Shown: piece after piece, positions 1 through 8,445 of the stretch
Numbering within the stretch: the stretch's first letter is position 1
How the letters are laid out: each line of letters opens with the position of its first letter
IMG/VR virus record: IMGVR_UViG_3300030108_002937
Span: 1-41,456 of that record
Strand: one strand, 5' to 3'
Origin: a virus
DNA length: 41,456 bases
Notes under the pieces: model-generated
What the model was told of the DNA's origin: nothing
What the model saw: the letters and a program-made list of their open reading frames with translations, nothing else
The model's database searches: none
Position numbers and translations under genes: made by a program

Positions 1-288
1 AATCAATGGCTTTACTCTGTTATCCTGGGCTTTGACTTCTACCACTATGAGAGAGACTTTTGGCTGCACTCCTGGGGGAACATCATGCCATACCACCTCG
101 ACACAGGCGACGAATACTCGTATCACAACTTTGTAAACAGTAGTCAGTGGCTTGACGTAGGCTTCGGGCTTGTCTTCGGGACCAAGATTACCAAAAGTCT
201 TGGTATATTTACAGAGGGTAAGTATAACAGATACTGGAACAGAGAGTGGCACGACTTCTCTGTAGGATTAAACTACATACTATTGTAA
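1..288 (+). CDS. Outer-membrane beta-barrel-like protein, 3' part only
   Basis: The frame is open from the first base and ends at TAA 286-288, so the 5' end lies outside the window. The visible 95 residues are rich in aromatic and glycine residues in alternating hydrophobic/polar patterns (WLDVGFGLVFG, then KYNRYWNREWHDFSVGLNYI), typical of transmembrane beta-strands. The protein ends shortly after an aromatic strand, as outer-membrane barrels do. No specific family is recognised. The stop codon overlaps the ATG of the next gene (TAATG), so the two are probably co-translated. A host-derived surface protein or a phage envelope-modifying protein are both possible. Confidence 0.6.
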   Translation, partial: NQWLYSVILGFDFYHYERDFWLHSWGNIMPYHLDTGDEYSYHNFVNSSQWLDVGFGLVFGTKITKSLGIFTEGKYNRYWNREWHDFSVGLNYILL

Positions 289-572
289 TGGCACAGCAAA
301 TCGGAGAGGACACTAAGGTTACGCTAGATCTCAAGACACTTGGGATGGTTGCGGCGGGGATAGGCACGATCGTGGGTATGTGGTTTGCTTTGCAAGCAGA
401 CATAGCGGAGGCAAAGGAACTGCCTCTACCCTCTGAACCTGAAATCACCCGCATGGAGTTTGACATGAAAGATCAGCTAGTGCGTCAAACAATCATGACG
501 ACTCAAGAAGATGTGACTGAGATCAAGGAAGATATCAAGCGCATTGAAGAGAAAATAGATCAACTAAAATGA
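288..572 (+). CDS. Small membrane protein with C-terminal coiled coil (holin/spanin-like candidate)
   Basis: 94 residues from ATG 288; a GTG further upstream at 246 is in frame but lies inside the previous gene, so ATG is preferred. Residues about 15-36 (LGMVAAGIGTIVGMWFALQA) form one transmembrane helix. They are followed by a proline-rich acidic linker and a charged heptad-like C-terminus rich in E, I and K (about 60-94), which predicts a coiled coil. One-TM plus coiled-coil proteins of this size occur as phage holins, spanins or Rz-like proteins, but nothing diagnostic is visible. It sits between a membrane-barrel gene and a secreted protein gene, so an envelope role is plausible. Confidence 0.65.
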   Translation: MAQQIGEDTKVTLDLKTLGMVAAGIGTIVGMWFALQADIAEAKELPLPSEPEITRMEFDMKDQLVRQTIMTTQEDVTEIKEDIKRIEEKIDQLK

Positions 573-575
573 CAA

Positions 576-941
576 ATGAAACTAATATCAACCCTATGTG
601 TATCCTTTGTATTATTGTTGGCGGCGGCCTTTGTGACGCCTGCAGAAAGTAAAGAGCTCTGCGGATCAGGAATCTGTGTTGTTGAGTTCAACGCAAGCTT
701 CAACTCACAAAACAGTGTGCCATGGATAGAAAGCCTGAACGACTGCGAGACTGCCCGTGTGGACATCGCTACTGCTCCAGATCTTCAGAAGAAGCACAAG
801 ATTGTTGTCGTCCCGACGATTGTTATTTTCAACGAGGGAGAGGAACAGGAAAGGTTTCAGGCGAATATCATGATGACGATGGAGGCAACCATTGACGATG
901 TTCAAGAGGCCGTTGACGACATCATGCTGAATGACTTTTAA
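576..941 (+). CDS. Secreted thioredoxin-fold protein without a CxxC active site
   Basis: 121 residues. The first about 25 residues are a signal peptide (positive MK, hydrophobic core VLLLAAAFV, then TPAES). The rest follows a thioredoxin plan: a strand (ICVVEFNASF), a helix, then VVVPTIVIFNEGEE, in which VPT matches the conserved cis-proline loop before a beta-hairpin. The redox CxxC is absent; the only cysteines near the expected site form CGSGIC. It may be a structural thioredoxin-like domain or use these cysteines for a disulfide. It starts three bases after the previous stop. Its last bases overlap the convergent gene that ends at 938. Confidence 0.6.
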   Translation: MKLISTLCVSFVLLLAAAFVTPAESKELCGSGICVVEFNASFNSQNSVPWIESLNDCETARVDIATAPDLQKKHKIVVVPTIVIFNEGEEQERFQANIMMTMEATIDDVQEAVDDIMLNDF

Positions 942-1846
942 CGAAACAAGGTGAGGTGTCCACTCATACTAACCACCTTCGTTGATCTGTGAGTGGTGCC
1001 TTTTATGCTCCAAACGTAAACGCCATCTGGTGCGTAGCTCCATCCAGAAGACCCGTCCCATCCCTCTCTGGGATTATCGGTGCGCCACACTACTTGACCC
1101 CATCGGTTGTACACCGTGCACTCCCATCTCCACCAACAGTCTGGCTTGGTTACTGGCTTCCAGTAGTCGTTCATCCCGTCGTTGTTTGGGGTGATGGCGT
1201 TCGATACGTATATGCAGGGATCGTGGCAGTCGTCTACGATAGGTGGTGGACCAGAAGTATCAGTGCTATCTACGGGGTCTGGACCTGATGGCTGTGGCCA
1301 AGGAGGAAGAGTGCATGCGTCTGCCTCCACAGAGAACTCAAGCCAGTTGTTCGATATGTCTTCATCTGGGTATGCAAAACCAGCGAGGCCTTCGCAAGAT
1401 CCGTCAATGCACTCGCTGTCATTGATTTGCATTATTGTAAGCACCATGCAGTCATCAAAAAATATACCCTCCTGCAAGGCTTGCTCCCAGCACGCGAGAG
1501 TGCCACTGCCTGCCATTGGCGTATCCTCGACTATGTTGAACAGCAGAGTGTCTCCAGACTGCAGCACATCGTCTGACCCCTCACCTATGTCGAAACCAGG
1601 AAAGTCTAGCGGGTAAAGCAGAAGCATCCAATCTTCGTTGCCAAAACAAGGCCACGGCGAGACATCGGGTGGCGGGTTGAATCCAAGCGCGAGTATAAAC
1701 TCACCAATGCTGTCAGCCTCAGTTCCACACTGCCCACCGTTTACTACAAGCAGCAGGTCGGTAGAGACGGGATCAAATCCCAATATCTCCATATCGCACT
1801 GCCCGTAACCGAGTATGGGCAAAAAGAAAAGTAAGAGCTTTTTCAT
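938..1846 (-). CDS. Secreted protein with type IX secretion (type B / gliding-motility) C-terminal sorting domain
   Basis: 302 residues. A signal peptide (MKKLLLFFLPILGYGQ) ends in the YGQ/C pattern common in Bacteroidota exports. The middle is acidic and tryptophan/cysteine-rich with no recognised domain, followed by a proline-rich linker (about 185-205). The last about 90 residues carry the CHU_C/gliding-motility signature: SNAITPNNDGMNDYW, VYNRWGQVVW, GWDG, APDGVYVW and a final GHLTLFR. In this family the domain directs export through the type IX system and attachment to the cell surface, so this gene needs host secretion machinery. Its ATG overlaps the stop of the upstream protease gene (ATGA), so they form one transcription and translation unit. 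Confidence 0.85.
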   Translation of the reverse strand: MKKLLLFFLPILGYGQCDMEILGFDPVSTDLLLVVNGGQCGTEADSIGEFILALGFNPPPDVSPWPCFGNEDWMLLLYPLDFPGFDIGEGSDDVLQSGDTLLFNIVEDTPMAGSGTLACWEQALQEGIFFDDCMVLTIMQINDSECIDGSCEGLAGFAYPDEDISNNWLEFSVEADACTLPPWPQPSGPDPVDSTDTSGPPPIVDDCHDPCIYVSNAITPNNDGMNDYWKPVTKPDCWWRWECTVYNRWGQVVWRTDNPREGWDGSSGWSYAPDGVYVWSIKGTTHRSTKVVSMSGHLTLFR

Positions 1847-3594
1847 TCTTCAGGGCATGGTCCAACACTTGCAAGCATTAGCAGCAAGTCGTGGATATTT
1901 ACAGTTTGGTCGGCATTTGGGTCTGTGTAGCAGTTGCCTTCGCACCCAAGGTCTACAAGAAGCTCCAGAACATCTTGAGAACCAATGTATCCGTCACCAT
2001 CGTAGTCCATGTTGCATTGAGGCAGTGAGTTACAGAACGTTTGTTCCCACAGAGAGAACTCAAGTCCAAAGCCCGTAGCTGCGAGTGTATCAAGGCCTAC
2101 TGTTGCCACGAGGCCATCCCCGCCTATGTCGCAGTTACCGTCGCTATCAAAATCAATAGCGCAGAATCCATCACCGTTGGTGTCTTGAATCACGAATGTG
2201 TAACACTCGTCATAGATGCAAGCCTCATAAAGGTAGTCGGCTATACCAAACGGATACCCGTTATCCTGAACCACGACCTCGTCATTGCTGTCATAGAGCC
2301 ACCAGCTGGTTTCATTAGCCCAGGTGTCTGTTGAAACCTTTATTTCCAAAAGGTCCCCCTCGATAACAGATATAGGCCACCACGAAGCGTCGTTGTCTAA
2401 GAACTGATCAAGACTAGATGTTGTTTGGACTGTAAACTCATCTGCACCTTCGACATATACTGATTCGAACAACACTTGAGTTGACCCAGTCGGCAAGTCA
2501 TACAAGGTGGTTGTACCTTGCAGCCCGTTGCAAAAAATTTGTACGTCCACAAGAGGAATAGTTTGAGTGCCTTGATTTACCACGTCAACCCATATATCTT
2601 GATACGGGGTGCACCACTCTTGCTGGTAATACGCCGAGCCAGCGGTTACATCAAAGTCTACTACGGGAACGCAGGAAAGGTTGTCCACCAGCCCTTGCCG
2701 ACTGCCTTGTAGCATCTCGTGCATGCGCTCAGCCTGACCGACAGTGAAGGCGTCTTTACATGTCTCTGGGCTGTAGTCCATAAAGTTCTCTGTGAGGGCG
2801 TCAGGGCATACGGGATTGTCGCAGCTATAGACATTCGAAAGCGTGGATGGAGTGTCGCACACCTGATCGCCCTGAGTTTCGCAGTTAGTTTCTGAACCAC
2901 ATGAAGACGTGTTGGAGAAGGTATGCCACAAAGACAGGTGATGGCCCATCTCGTGGACGCCTGTAAACCCCAAGGTCCTTCCTGGCTTTTGAACCCCAAC
3001 AGTGCCCGTAGCATTGTACAACACCACAACTCCGTCCCTACAGTCACCAGTTGGGCCCAGGTAAGCAAACCCCTGAATGCCATTTTCGCCGTCGTTGTCG
3101 TTGATCTCGGACACAACGTAGTAGTTGATGTACTCGTCAGGATTCCAGCAGCCAGAAGACTCCTTCATAGCTTCCTGATCCCAGCCTACGCCAGCCATTT
3201 GGCCATTGCTAACACCCTGTGAAACATATTGCTCATTCCAGCTTGCATCGTAACGAGTAATCCCATTGGTCGGATTGCCGTCAGGGTCACGCACGGCCAC
3301 ACAAAACTGAATCTTGCTGTCCTCAAACCCCTCATTCAGCACATCAATCTGAGAGAGTATTTGTTCATCAGATACGTTATTCTCTTGTGCAGACCCAGTG
3401 TGTACAATGTGAAACACGACAGGAAGTGTAACGGTGTCGACTTCATCGAGATCCACATCAACCATCTTCTTGAGTCCCATAACGTATGGCTGCTTCTTGG
3501 TGTGCATGATGGTGCACTCCTGGCCAAACATCTCATTCAGCTGGAAGAACCAAGCGGTCAAAATAACAAACCAAACGACATTGATTTTAAACAT
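1843..3594 (-). CDS. Secreted M43-family (pappalysin/cytophagalysin-like) zinc metalloprotease with dockerin-like tail
   Basis: 583 residues from ATG 3594; a GTG one codon upstream is less likely. The N-terminal hydrophobic stretch with FGQ near residue 25 is a signal peptide. The catalytic signature HEMGHHLSLWH is at 214-224 with the usual third zinc histidine. The Met-turn FMDY follows at about 271-274 after a cysteine-rich stretch, exactly the M43 order. The C-terminal 57 residues contain two calcium-loop repeats (MDYDGDGYIGSQD and DPNADQTVNIHD) resembling type I dockerin units. Family members cleave extracellular proteins. Carriage next to phage replication genes suggests a lysogenic-conversion or envelope-degrading function, which is inference. 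Confidence 0.88.
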   Translation of the reverse strand: MFKINVVWFVILTAWFFQLNEMFGQECTIMHTKKQPYVMGLKKMVDVDLDEVDTVTLPVVFHIVHTGSAQENNVSDEQILSQIDVLNEGFEDSKIQFCVAVRDPDGNPTNGITRYDASWNEQYVSQGVSNGQMAGVGWDQEAMKESSGCWNPDEYINYYVVSEINDNDGENGIQGFAYLGPTGDCRDGVVVLYNATGTVGVQKPGRTLGFTGVHEMGHHLSLWHTFSNTSSCGSETNCETQGDQVCDTPSTLSNVYSCDNPVCPDALTENFMDYSPETCKDAFTVGQAERMHEMLQGSRQGLVDNLSCVPVVDFDVTAGSAYYQQEWCTPYQDIWVDVVNQGTQTIPLVDVQIFCNGLQGTTTLYDLPTGSTQVLFESVYVEGADEFTVQTTSSLDQFLDNDASWWPISVIEGDLLEIKVSTDTWANETSWWLYDSNDEVVVQDNGYPFGIADYLYEACIYDECYTFVIQDTNGDGFCAIDFDSDGNCDIGGDGLVATVGLDTLAATGFGLEFSLWEQTFCNSLPQCNMDYDGDGYIGSQDVLELLVDLGCEGNCYTDPNADQTVNIHDLLLMLASVGPCPEE

Positions 3595-3796
3595 CACTCT
3601 GTTTTTTTATCAGGTCGTAAGTTCTACAATCAAGATCACGAATAGGTTCGATGAAGTTCTTATTGCAGTAATCGTTTATCTTTTTTTGCTGCTCTGCGTT
3701 GTTTGTAACGCACACGTGGGCGGCCTGATACTTTGCGTTTTGCTCAAGAAGCTTGTCTATTTTCATCTTGATTTTTTTGTGGCGATTTGTTTTCAT
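3587..3796 (-). CDS. Small basic hypothetical protein
   Basis: 69 residues from ATG 3796. It is Lys/Asn-rich, starts MKTNRHKKIKMKIDKL, and has three cysteines. It overlaps the start of the metalloprotease gene by a few bases and follows the nuclease gene at 3813 after a 16-base gap, so it belongs to the same leftward operon. No family recognised. Confidence 0.5.
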   Translation of the reverse strand: MKTNRHKKIKMKIDKLLEQNAKYQAAHVCVTNNAEQQKKINDYCNKNFIEPIRDLDCRTYDLIKKQSDV

Positions 3797-3812
3797 GGAC
3801 CAATAAAGATAC

Positions 3813-4310
3813 TCAATATGCTTTATCGTATTCCCACACTCGATAGGACATTAACGACTTGAGGTCGTGTAGTTTAAGTATTGTTATCACATCCTGCCTG
3901 TCTTTTCTCGTGTACTTTTTTAGGTAAGCTTGGCGCTTATCTGTCACCACTTCGTTGCTTATATGTTTCTCACAAAAAAAGGCGAGTTCCTCTCGATCGA
4001 CGATCGCGAACCCACCCTCCTCAGGCATATCAAAGGCAATGATTGTTGCACCTCCATACATCCAGCCAGGCTTACCCTGAACATTCTTAAACTCACACCA
4101 GATCTCATCTGGTAAGTTGTTCCCCTTTACATCAACACCCCATCTATTTCCGTTAGAGGACATGGCGAGCCAGTAATCTATGTGCTCGTGAATGTCTTCT
4201 GTGTGGCTGGACTTGTTTACAAGCAGTCCTTTCTTTCTTGCTGATCGAATAAACCTTACTTCAGCGACTCTACCTGTGGCGTTAGAGTACCGCCTTCTAG
4301 AATTATTCAT
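3813..4310 (-). CDS. PD-(D/E)XK nuclease-fold protein
   Basis: 165 residues. The order GRVAEVRFIRSARKKGLLV (helix, residues 13-31), then EDIHEHIDYWL (39-48), then RWGVDVKG (57-63) is that of small PD-(D/E)XK enzymes such as Hjc/VSR-type nucleases. In this reading D45 and D60-x-K62 are the metal and catalytic residues. A second strand with WCEFKN follows. The family includes resolvases, restriction enzymes and many phage endonucleases; substrate cannot be told from sequence. The start overlaps the stop of the next upstream gene by 8 bases. Confidence 0.65.
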   Translation of the reverse strand: MNNSRRRYSNATGRVAEVRFIRSARKKGLLVNKSSHTEDIHEHIDYWLAMSSNGNRWGVDVKGNNLPDEIWCEFKNVQGKPGWMYGGATIIAFDMPEEGGFAIVDREELAFFCEKHISNEVVTDKRQAYLKKYTRKDRQDVITILKLHDLKSLMSYRVWEYDKAY

Positions 4311-4521
4311 CGAAGCCTTCCCTGTACTCAGACGTCGCGCTCCTTATCGTGTCTATCTCGTGATTCACCCACTCCCTGAAGTCTTTTATGATAGACTCTA
4401 TGTCATCGGATTCGTAACGAGGAGTTCCGTCTCTATGAACGTGCTCGTACATATCTGTAGTCGCTTGGTGGATGCGGTCACATGAATCGAAGATAAGCCG
4501 ACTAAGCTCAAATATCTCCAT
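4303..4521 (-). CDS. Small acidic hypothetical protein
   Basis: 72 residues, mostly predicted helical and acidic, with no recognised motif. It overlaps both neighbours (4303-4310 and 4508-4521), and both neighbours are nucleases, so a partner or regulator of a DNA enzyme is conceivable but unsupported. Confidence 0.6.
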   Translation of the reverse strand: MEIFELSRLIFDSCDRIHQATTDMYEHVHRDGTPRYESDDIESIIKDFREWVNHEIDTIRSATSEYREGFDE

Positions 4522-4966
4522 CTTTGATTGATTTTAGGATTTCTTGAATGGCTTGGTCTACCTGACCGCTGTTCTTCGCTAAAAATACAATGCACTTGGA
4601 GTCTATTCCAACCAAATGCCGAAGAAAAAGCTTCCACCTCATTGGAAAGTCATGATGAGACGGTAGATATCCCTTGGTCTCTATGATCCAACTGTGATCC
4701 TTCCCCACAAAATCAGGAGTGTATGTAATGGGAAGAACGACAGACCCAGATCGGTCTGTCATATCCTTCCTCTTGGATGTCATCTTGAAGTACTTGTTAG
4801 GAAACCTGAACTTTTCAAGCAGTTCATAGGTGTGTTCCTCATAGTCAAAAGCTATCCCGTATTCTTTCAACTGATCAGCACAGTACTTCTCTATCGAACT
4901 TGCGTAACGACCCAAATGTTTTTTTCGGGCTGAACGCCGTTTCGGAGTACGTGTCTTTCTTTTCAC
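4508..4966 (-). CDS. T7 endonuclease I-like Holliday-junction nuclease
   Basis: 152 residues with a GTG start at 4966; an in-frame TAA lies just upstream at 4976-4978 and no ATG is available before the core. The motifs match phage T7 endonuclease I: SSIEKYCADQL with E26 as first catalytic acid, a YEEH strand, then YTPDF with D85, and IIETKGY with E96 and K98. The spacing D-x10-E-x-K is that of the family. The N-terminal 20 residues are strongly basic, fitting DNA binding. The enzyme cuts branched DNA during phage recombination and before packaging. It is next to the primase-helicase gene. Confidence 0.8.
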   Translation of the reverse strand: MKRKTRTPKRRSARKKHLGRYASSIEKYCADQLKEYGIAFDYEEHTYELLEKFRFPNKYFKMTSKRKDMTDRSGSVVLPITYTPDFVGKDHSWIIETKGYLPSHHDFPMRWKLFLRHLVGIDSKCIVFLAKNSGQVDQAIQEILKSIKDGDI

Positions 4967-4997
4967 GAAGCGAAGTTACCAACGCTATTTTTGAAAA

Positions 4998-6803
4998 TCA
5001 ACTGCCTGTGGATAAGAAGCTAAGATTTAGCGGCATCGTCTTGGGCTCTTCGAATGTAATTGGCTGAAACATAGACCGTTGACCGATCCATGAGTGAAAG
5101 CCTGTGTGTGACAAATTCATGATGATACGGTGTGGTTCGTCTAGCGGAGTGGGCCTACCACCCGTCTCTACCTCACGCACCTTTCGTACATGTATCTCAC
5201 TCATCTTGCGTATGTTGTGGTCAGCCGATTGAACCTTTCGGTGAATCGTTACAAAGCAGTCCGCTCTGTTGACAAACTTTCCACCACCTTCCGTGTCTTC
5301 TGCGTAAGGGGCGACGGGCAGTCCATCATCACCCTTGCGGCGCTGAGCCTCTGTCACCGCGTGCATGTTAAGCCACACAGCCACGTTGTTGCTCTTGCTG
5401 AAGGTCAAGAACTCTGACGCTGCCTCGTAGTGGTAGTCATGCACACCGATGCGACTGCCGTTCATGTCTAGCTTGAGACTGTTGTACGGGTCAACAAAGA
5501 TTGCGTCTACTGGCTGTTGCTTCATTACCTTCTCCATAAACACGATGATGTCGCTGTAGCTGTACACCGCATTGTTGTTGATGATAGTGAAGTGGTCTTG
5601 CACCCACTTGTACGCCTGCTTGCGCTGGTGAAAGTTCATGTCGGCTACCTTCTTGTCCATGGCAAACTGCATCAGTTGCATCTTGACAGAGGCTGTGCGG
5701 TTCTCACTGGAGTAAATGATCCACTTCCAGTTGTGCCTGATTGCAGAGTTGGCAATCAAGTACAGGGCTGTGGTTGTCTTTCCGACATTGCTGTGGCCGT
5801 TGATGATGACGAACTCGCGCTTGTACCTGAAGTATTCGTCAAGCTCTCGGTCGCCCGTGTCCAGCCCTAGCTCGATCTTGCCCTGTGAGTAATCGTCAAT
5901 CCACCTGAAGTCTTCGTCATCCGAAGAGATGAAGGACATGTCGCCGTCATTGATGAGCATCTCACGCTTGGCCGCCTTCTCGTCATCAATCAACTGCTTG
6001 ATAGGCAGTGCCTTACCATACTCGATTCCGTCTCTGATGGTGAGCTTGGCGTGCGACTCAGAGTCGATGTCGCGCTTGCATATCTCACGAAGCAGCACCC
6101 GTACTGCCTCATCCTCCTCGATGCGACCCGCAGAGATGTACCCTCCACACAATCTGGCAGCTTGCAGAAGCGCTTGGTGCTTTGAGCCGTCCTCTGCCTG
6201 ACGGATCATGCGTGCTGCAAGATTCAGTCGTTGGTAGTCCGTGTGATCGTAAGCATCATTCGTTGGTGTCTGTGCCTCTGCATGCTCCGATGTAAACGCA
6301 CCAAACTTTTTGAAATCATCTTTGATGATGATGTCTGGGTCATAAGACTCGTAGCATGCACGAGATTCGTTTACACCCGACTCGTCTACTTCGAGGCCGT
6401 GTTGCTTTTCAAAGTACTTGACAAGCGCTCTAAAGTGGTCCCTGTGTCTCTCAGGGTTCGTAATCTTGACCAAAGCCTTGACTCCGTTTCCACTAGGCGA
6501 AGTCCAGCATGAATGAATGAAATCGTCCGTGGCAAGGGAGCGCTTGGTCTGGTCAACGTCAACGTGGTCAAAGTCCAAAACAATAAATCCCGAATGCTCG
6601 AAGAGCGCGTCATCGGAACGCGATGAAAACTCACCGCTGAAGCAGACCACGGGTAGGCTCTTCTTCTTATCCTTTTTACCACTACGTACTTCATCAATCG
6701 TGGTAGACGACTTCCCATCCTGAATCCTCGATAGTGCTGTCTGTAGGGTTATGACGTGAGGGCTCTCCTTGTCGAATACGCTCTTGAATATCGTTACGTT
6801 CAT
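4998..6803 (-). CDS. Primase-helicase: BT4734/VirE-type N-terminal domain plus DnaB-like helicase domain
   Basis: 601 residues from ATG 6803; a TTG at 6815 is also in frame but both lie inside the upstream gene. Residues about 50-170 have FIVLDFDHVD and SPSGNGVKALVKI, the signature of the BT4734-like/VirE N-terminal family of Bacteroidota elements, thought to be primase-like. A helical linker follows. The RecA-fold part starts near 310, with Walker A GHSNVGKTTT at 336-345, SSENRT after strand 2, Walker B AIFVDPY at 434-440 and a motif 3-like LNMHAVTEAQ. This is a replicative helicase with attached priming domain and the core of the replisome encoded here. Its 5' end overlaps the 6694 gene by about 110 bases. 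Confidence 0.85.
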   Translation of the reverse strand: MNVTIFKSVFDKESPHVITLQTALSRIQDGKSSTTIDEVRSGKKDKKKSLPVVCFSGEFSSRSDDALFEHSGFIVLDFDHVDVDQTKRSLATDDFIHSCWTSPSGNGVKALVKITNPERHRDHFRALVKYFEKQHGLEVDESGVNESRACYESYDPDIIIKDDFKKFGAFTSEHAEAQTPTNDAYDHTDYQRLNLAARMIRQAEDGSKHQALLQAARLCGGYISAGRIEEDEAVRVLLREICKRDIDSESHAKLTIRDGIEYGKALPIKQLIDDEKAAKREMLINDGDMSFISSDDEDFRWIDDYSQGKIELGLDTGDRELDEYFRYKREFVIINGHSNVGKTTTALYLIANSAIRHNWKWIIYSSENRTASVKMQLMQFAMDKKVADMNFHQRKQAYKWVQDHFTIINNNAVYSYSDIIVFMEKVMKQQPVDAIFVDPYNSLKLDMNGSRIGVHDYHYEAASEFLTFSKSNNVAVWLNMHAVTEAQRRKGDDGLPVAPYAEDTEGGGKFVNRADCFVTIHRKVQSADHNIRKMSEIHVRKVREVETGGRPTPLDEPHRIIMNLSHTGFHSWIGQRSMFQPITFEEPKTMPLNLSFLSTGS

Positions 6804-7056
6804 TGTCTTTCGCAATCATGAGGAGGATAAGGTAACCTGCCAGATCCTGCAACGTATCCTCCGTTGCGTCGACTAGACCTGAGTTTTTGATGCGCTTCAA
6901 CTTGTCATCAATGCGAATCTTAATAGCTGATATGGCATTAGCTGCAGAGAAAACGTTTAGCGGTTCGAGAGCTGAGTCTCCATACGCCTCGTTCTTTGAG
7001 ACCAATAGTTTCTCCAGCGCCTTGCACTTACTTTTTATTTTGCTTTCTGTGGTCAT
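6694..7056 (-). CDS. Nucleotide-modification-associated domain 1 (DUF1599-like) protein
   Basis: 120 residues. KNEAYGDSALEPLNVF at 21-36, IRIDDKLKRIKN at 47-58 and EDTLQDLAGYLILLM at 66-80 match the helical DUF1599 pattern (K-x-x-YG, then K-x-x-RI, then D-x-x-GY-x-x-L). The family is found in phages and is associated with modified-nucleotide metabolism. It resembles all-alpha NTP pyrophosphohydrolases in its E/D-rich helices. The exact substrate is unknown. The C-terminus overlaps the primase-helicase start and the N-terminus overlaps the next gene by 29 bases. Confidence 0.75.
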   Translation of the reverse strand: MTTESKIKSKCKALEKLLVSKNEAYGDSALEPLNVFSAANAISAIKIRIDDKLKRIKNSGLVDATEDTLQDLAGYLILLMIAKDNERNDIQERIRQGEPSRHNPTDSTIEDSGWEVVYHD

Positions 7057-7276
7057 CTAACGTGAGATTTGAATGAGATATAAGCTTCTTGTCTACGATT
7101 TCCCGAATCATTACGTGTCTTGCCGCCTTTGTGTTGCCGTATAACTCTGATTCAAGTCGGCTCATTGTCTTTGAGTCGTAGTTACGTATGTCATTCGGAT
7201 TGTCGTAAACGGATACTATCCACATAAGACGCTCGTGTACAACCTTCTTTTTTTTGAAGGCGACACGAGCGCTCAT
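7028..7276 (-). CDS. Small basic hypothetical protein
   Basis: 82 residues from ATG 7276, chosen because the longer frame would run into the SSB-like gene, whose stop is at 7296-7298. The sequence is basic (FKKKKVVHERL and a KQNKK end) with no recognised fold. It sits between an SSB-like protein and a nucleotide-modification protein in the replication operon. Confidence 0.6.
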   Translation of the reverse strand: MSARVAFKKKKVVHERLMWIVSVYDNPNDIRNYDSKTMSRLESELYGNTKAARHVMIREIVDKKLISHSNLTLDDHRKQNKK

Positions 7277-7295
7277 GTAGTATATCGGTGCTCCC

Positions 7296-7598
7296 TTAGA
7301 ACGGGAGGTCACTTGATTCGGCTTCTGCCTTTGCCTTCTTTTCGGCACGCTTAGCCTTGGCTGCTTCACTGTTCGGGTCGAACACGCTGCAACATGGCTT
7401 GCCGTTCTTAGACATGAACAGCTTCAGGTACACGTTGCCACCCTGCCCTTCGGCATTCTTTGTGGTGGTGTACTTCTCAAGCATCTCTTTCAGCTCGCTG
7501 TCTTTGAGTTTGACAGACCAAGATGAGAGGTTTTCCTCGTAGTAACGAGGTTCTTCGGTGTACCCTACGAGTACGGAGTCATAGCTTTGATCGCTCAT
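7296..7598 (-). CDS. Probable single-stranded-DNA-binding protein (short, with SSB-type acidic tip)
   Basis: 100 residues. A compact beta-rich N-terminal part ends with GGNVYLKLFMSKNGK. A Lys/Ala/Glu linker (EAAKAKRAEKKAKAEAE) follows and the last residues are SSDLPF. An acidic tip ending in PF after a disordered linker is the protein-interaction tail of bacterial and phage SSBs. The OB-fold itself is not obvious, so this call rests on the tail, the size and the replication context. It could instead be a replisome accessory protein that borrowed an SSB tip. Confidence 0.55.
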   Translation of the reverse strand: MSDQSYDSVLVGYTEEPRYYEENLSSWSVKLKDSELKEMLEKYTTTKNAEGQGGNVYLKLFMSKNGKPCCSVFDPNSEAAKAKRAEKKAKAEAESSDLPF

Positions 7599-7686
7599 GA
7601 TTTAAATTATTTAATTAGGAAAAAGGTTTACGATTGTGTAGTGTACGCAGAACGCAAGCGTTAGGTACCATACGACTTTGAGTGAT

Positions 7687-8445
7687 TTATACAATAAATT
7701 CAGCATAGTGTTCCTCTGTTTTCTTGTCGCCGTCGAGCCATGTCTTGATGTTCTCTAGCGCCTCATGAAACTTCATCTCACCCTTGAATAGTGTCTCTTC
7801 TGAGCACTTGACATCGGCTGGATAGTACGGGTATGCTTTCTCTTGAACAACCCAATAAAAATCCTTGATGTCAAATACCTTGGTGTAGACATACGCTTGG
7901 ATGTCGTAGCTCCAGCTGTTTACGTCATACCTGAACTTGGGTATGGATCGGGCAGACTTCGAGTCAATGATAGAGTCGTCTTGTAGGCAGTCAAGGAACC
8001 CCTTGAGTGGTATGCCGTCGATGTCCACGTTGAACTCTACTTGATACTTACCTCCTGCAAACCTCTTGTCGTAGAGGCCGCAGTCTCTGAGGCGTTGAAT
8101 CATGTCGTGAGCTTTCTTCCAGTCTACCTGGCCTACTACCTCCTTGCCCTTGTTCGCCTCCGCAAACTCCGCTTTCCATTCTCGATAGCGTTTAGTATTG
8201 CGTGGGAACTTACCACCAATAGTATCGACGATATCCAAATCGTCCAAAACAACGTACTTGTCATGAGCTTTTTCTGGTTCAAACAACAACATGTCGTAAA
8301 GGGTGCCAAAGGTAAGGGCTTCTGACTCTTTTTTCAACTGACCTCGCATATACATTTCCCAAAGACGCATGTCTCCGAGTGCATACTTGAGTGATGAGTA
8401 TGACAGGTGTGGTTTACCTACTGCTTCTGTTAGTTTATCTCTCAT
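7687..8445 (-). CDS. RecE-like / DUF3799 PD-(D/E)XK exonuclease
   Basis: 252 residues. HLSYSSLK at 13-20, a GTLYDMLLFEP segment at 47-57, then GFLDCLQDDSIIDSKSA with D152, D161 and K163, and DIQAYVY with Q183/Y185, reproduce the motif order of RecE-type PDDEXK exonucleases of phages and prophages. Such enzymes resect 5' strands of linear dsDNA to give 3' single strands for annealing. The annealing protein is encoded immediately upstream in the operon, separated by one small gene, giving a complete exonuclease/annealase pair. Confidence 0.75.
   Translation of the reverse strand: MRDKLTEAVGKPHLSYSSLKYALGDMRLWEMYMRGQLKKESEALTFGTLYDMLLFEPEKAHDKYVVLDDLDIVDTIGGKFPRNTKRYREWKAEFAEANKGKEVVGQVDWKKAHDMIQRLRDCGLYDKRFAGGKYQVEFNVDIDGIPLKGFLDCLQDDSIIDSKSARSIPKFRYDVNSWSYDIQAYVYTKVFDIKDFYWVVQEKAYPYYPADVKCSEETLFKGEMKFHEALENIKTWLDGDKKTEEHYAEFIV

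Noticed and set aside
1182-1616. Rightward open frame of 144 codons opposite the type IX-sorted gene
   Set aside because: Shadow of the leftward gene, which has a signal peptide and a recognisable domain; the antisense product is Ser/Pro-rich noise.
5007-5015. Perfect DnaA box TGTGGATAA
   Set aside because: It lies in the coding end of the primase-helicase gene and is a single 9-mer. Roughly one such match per three windows of this size is expected by chance, and no second perfect box is nearby.
7599-7686. 18-codon leftward frame and AACGC-AA-GCGTT hairpin between exonuclease and SSB-like genes
   Set aside because: Too short to be a gene without support; the hairpin has only five pairs and no U-run.
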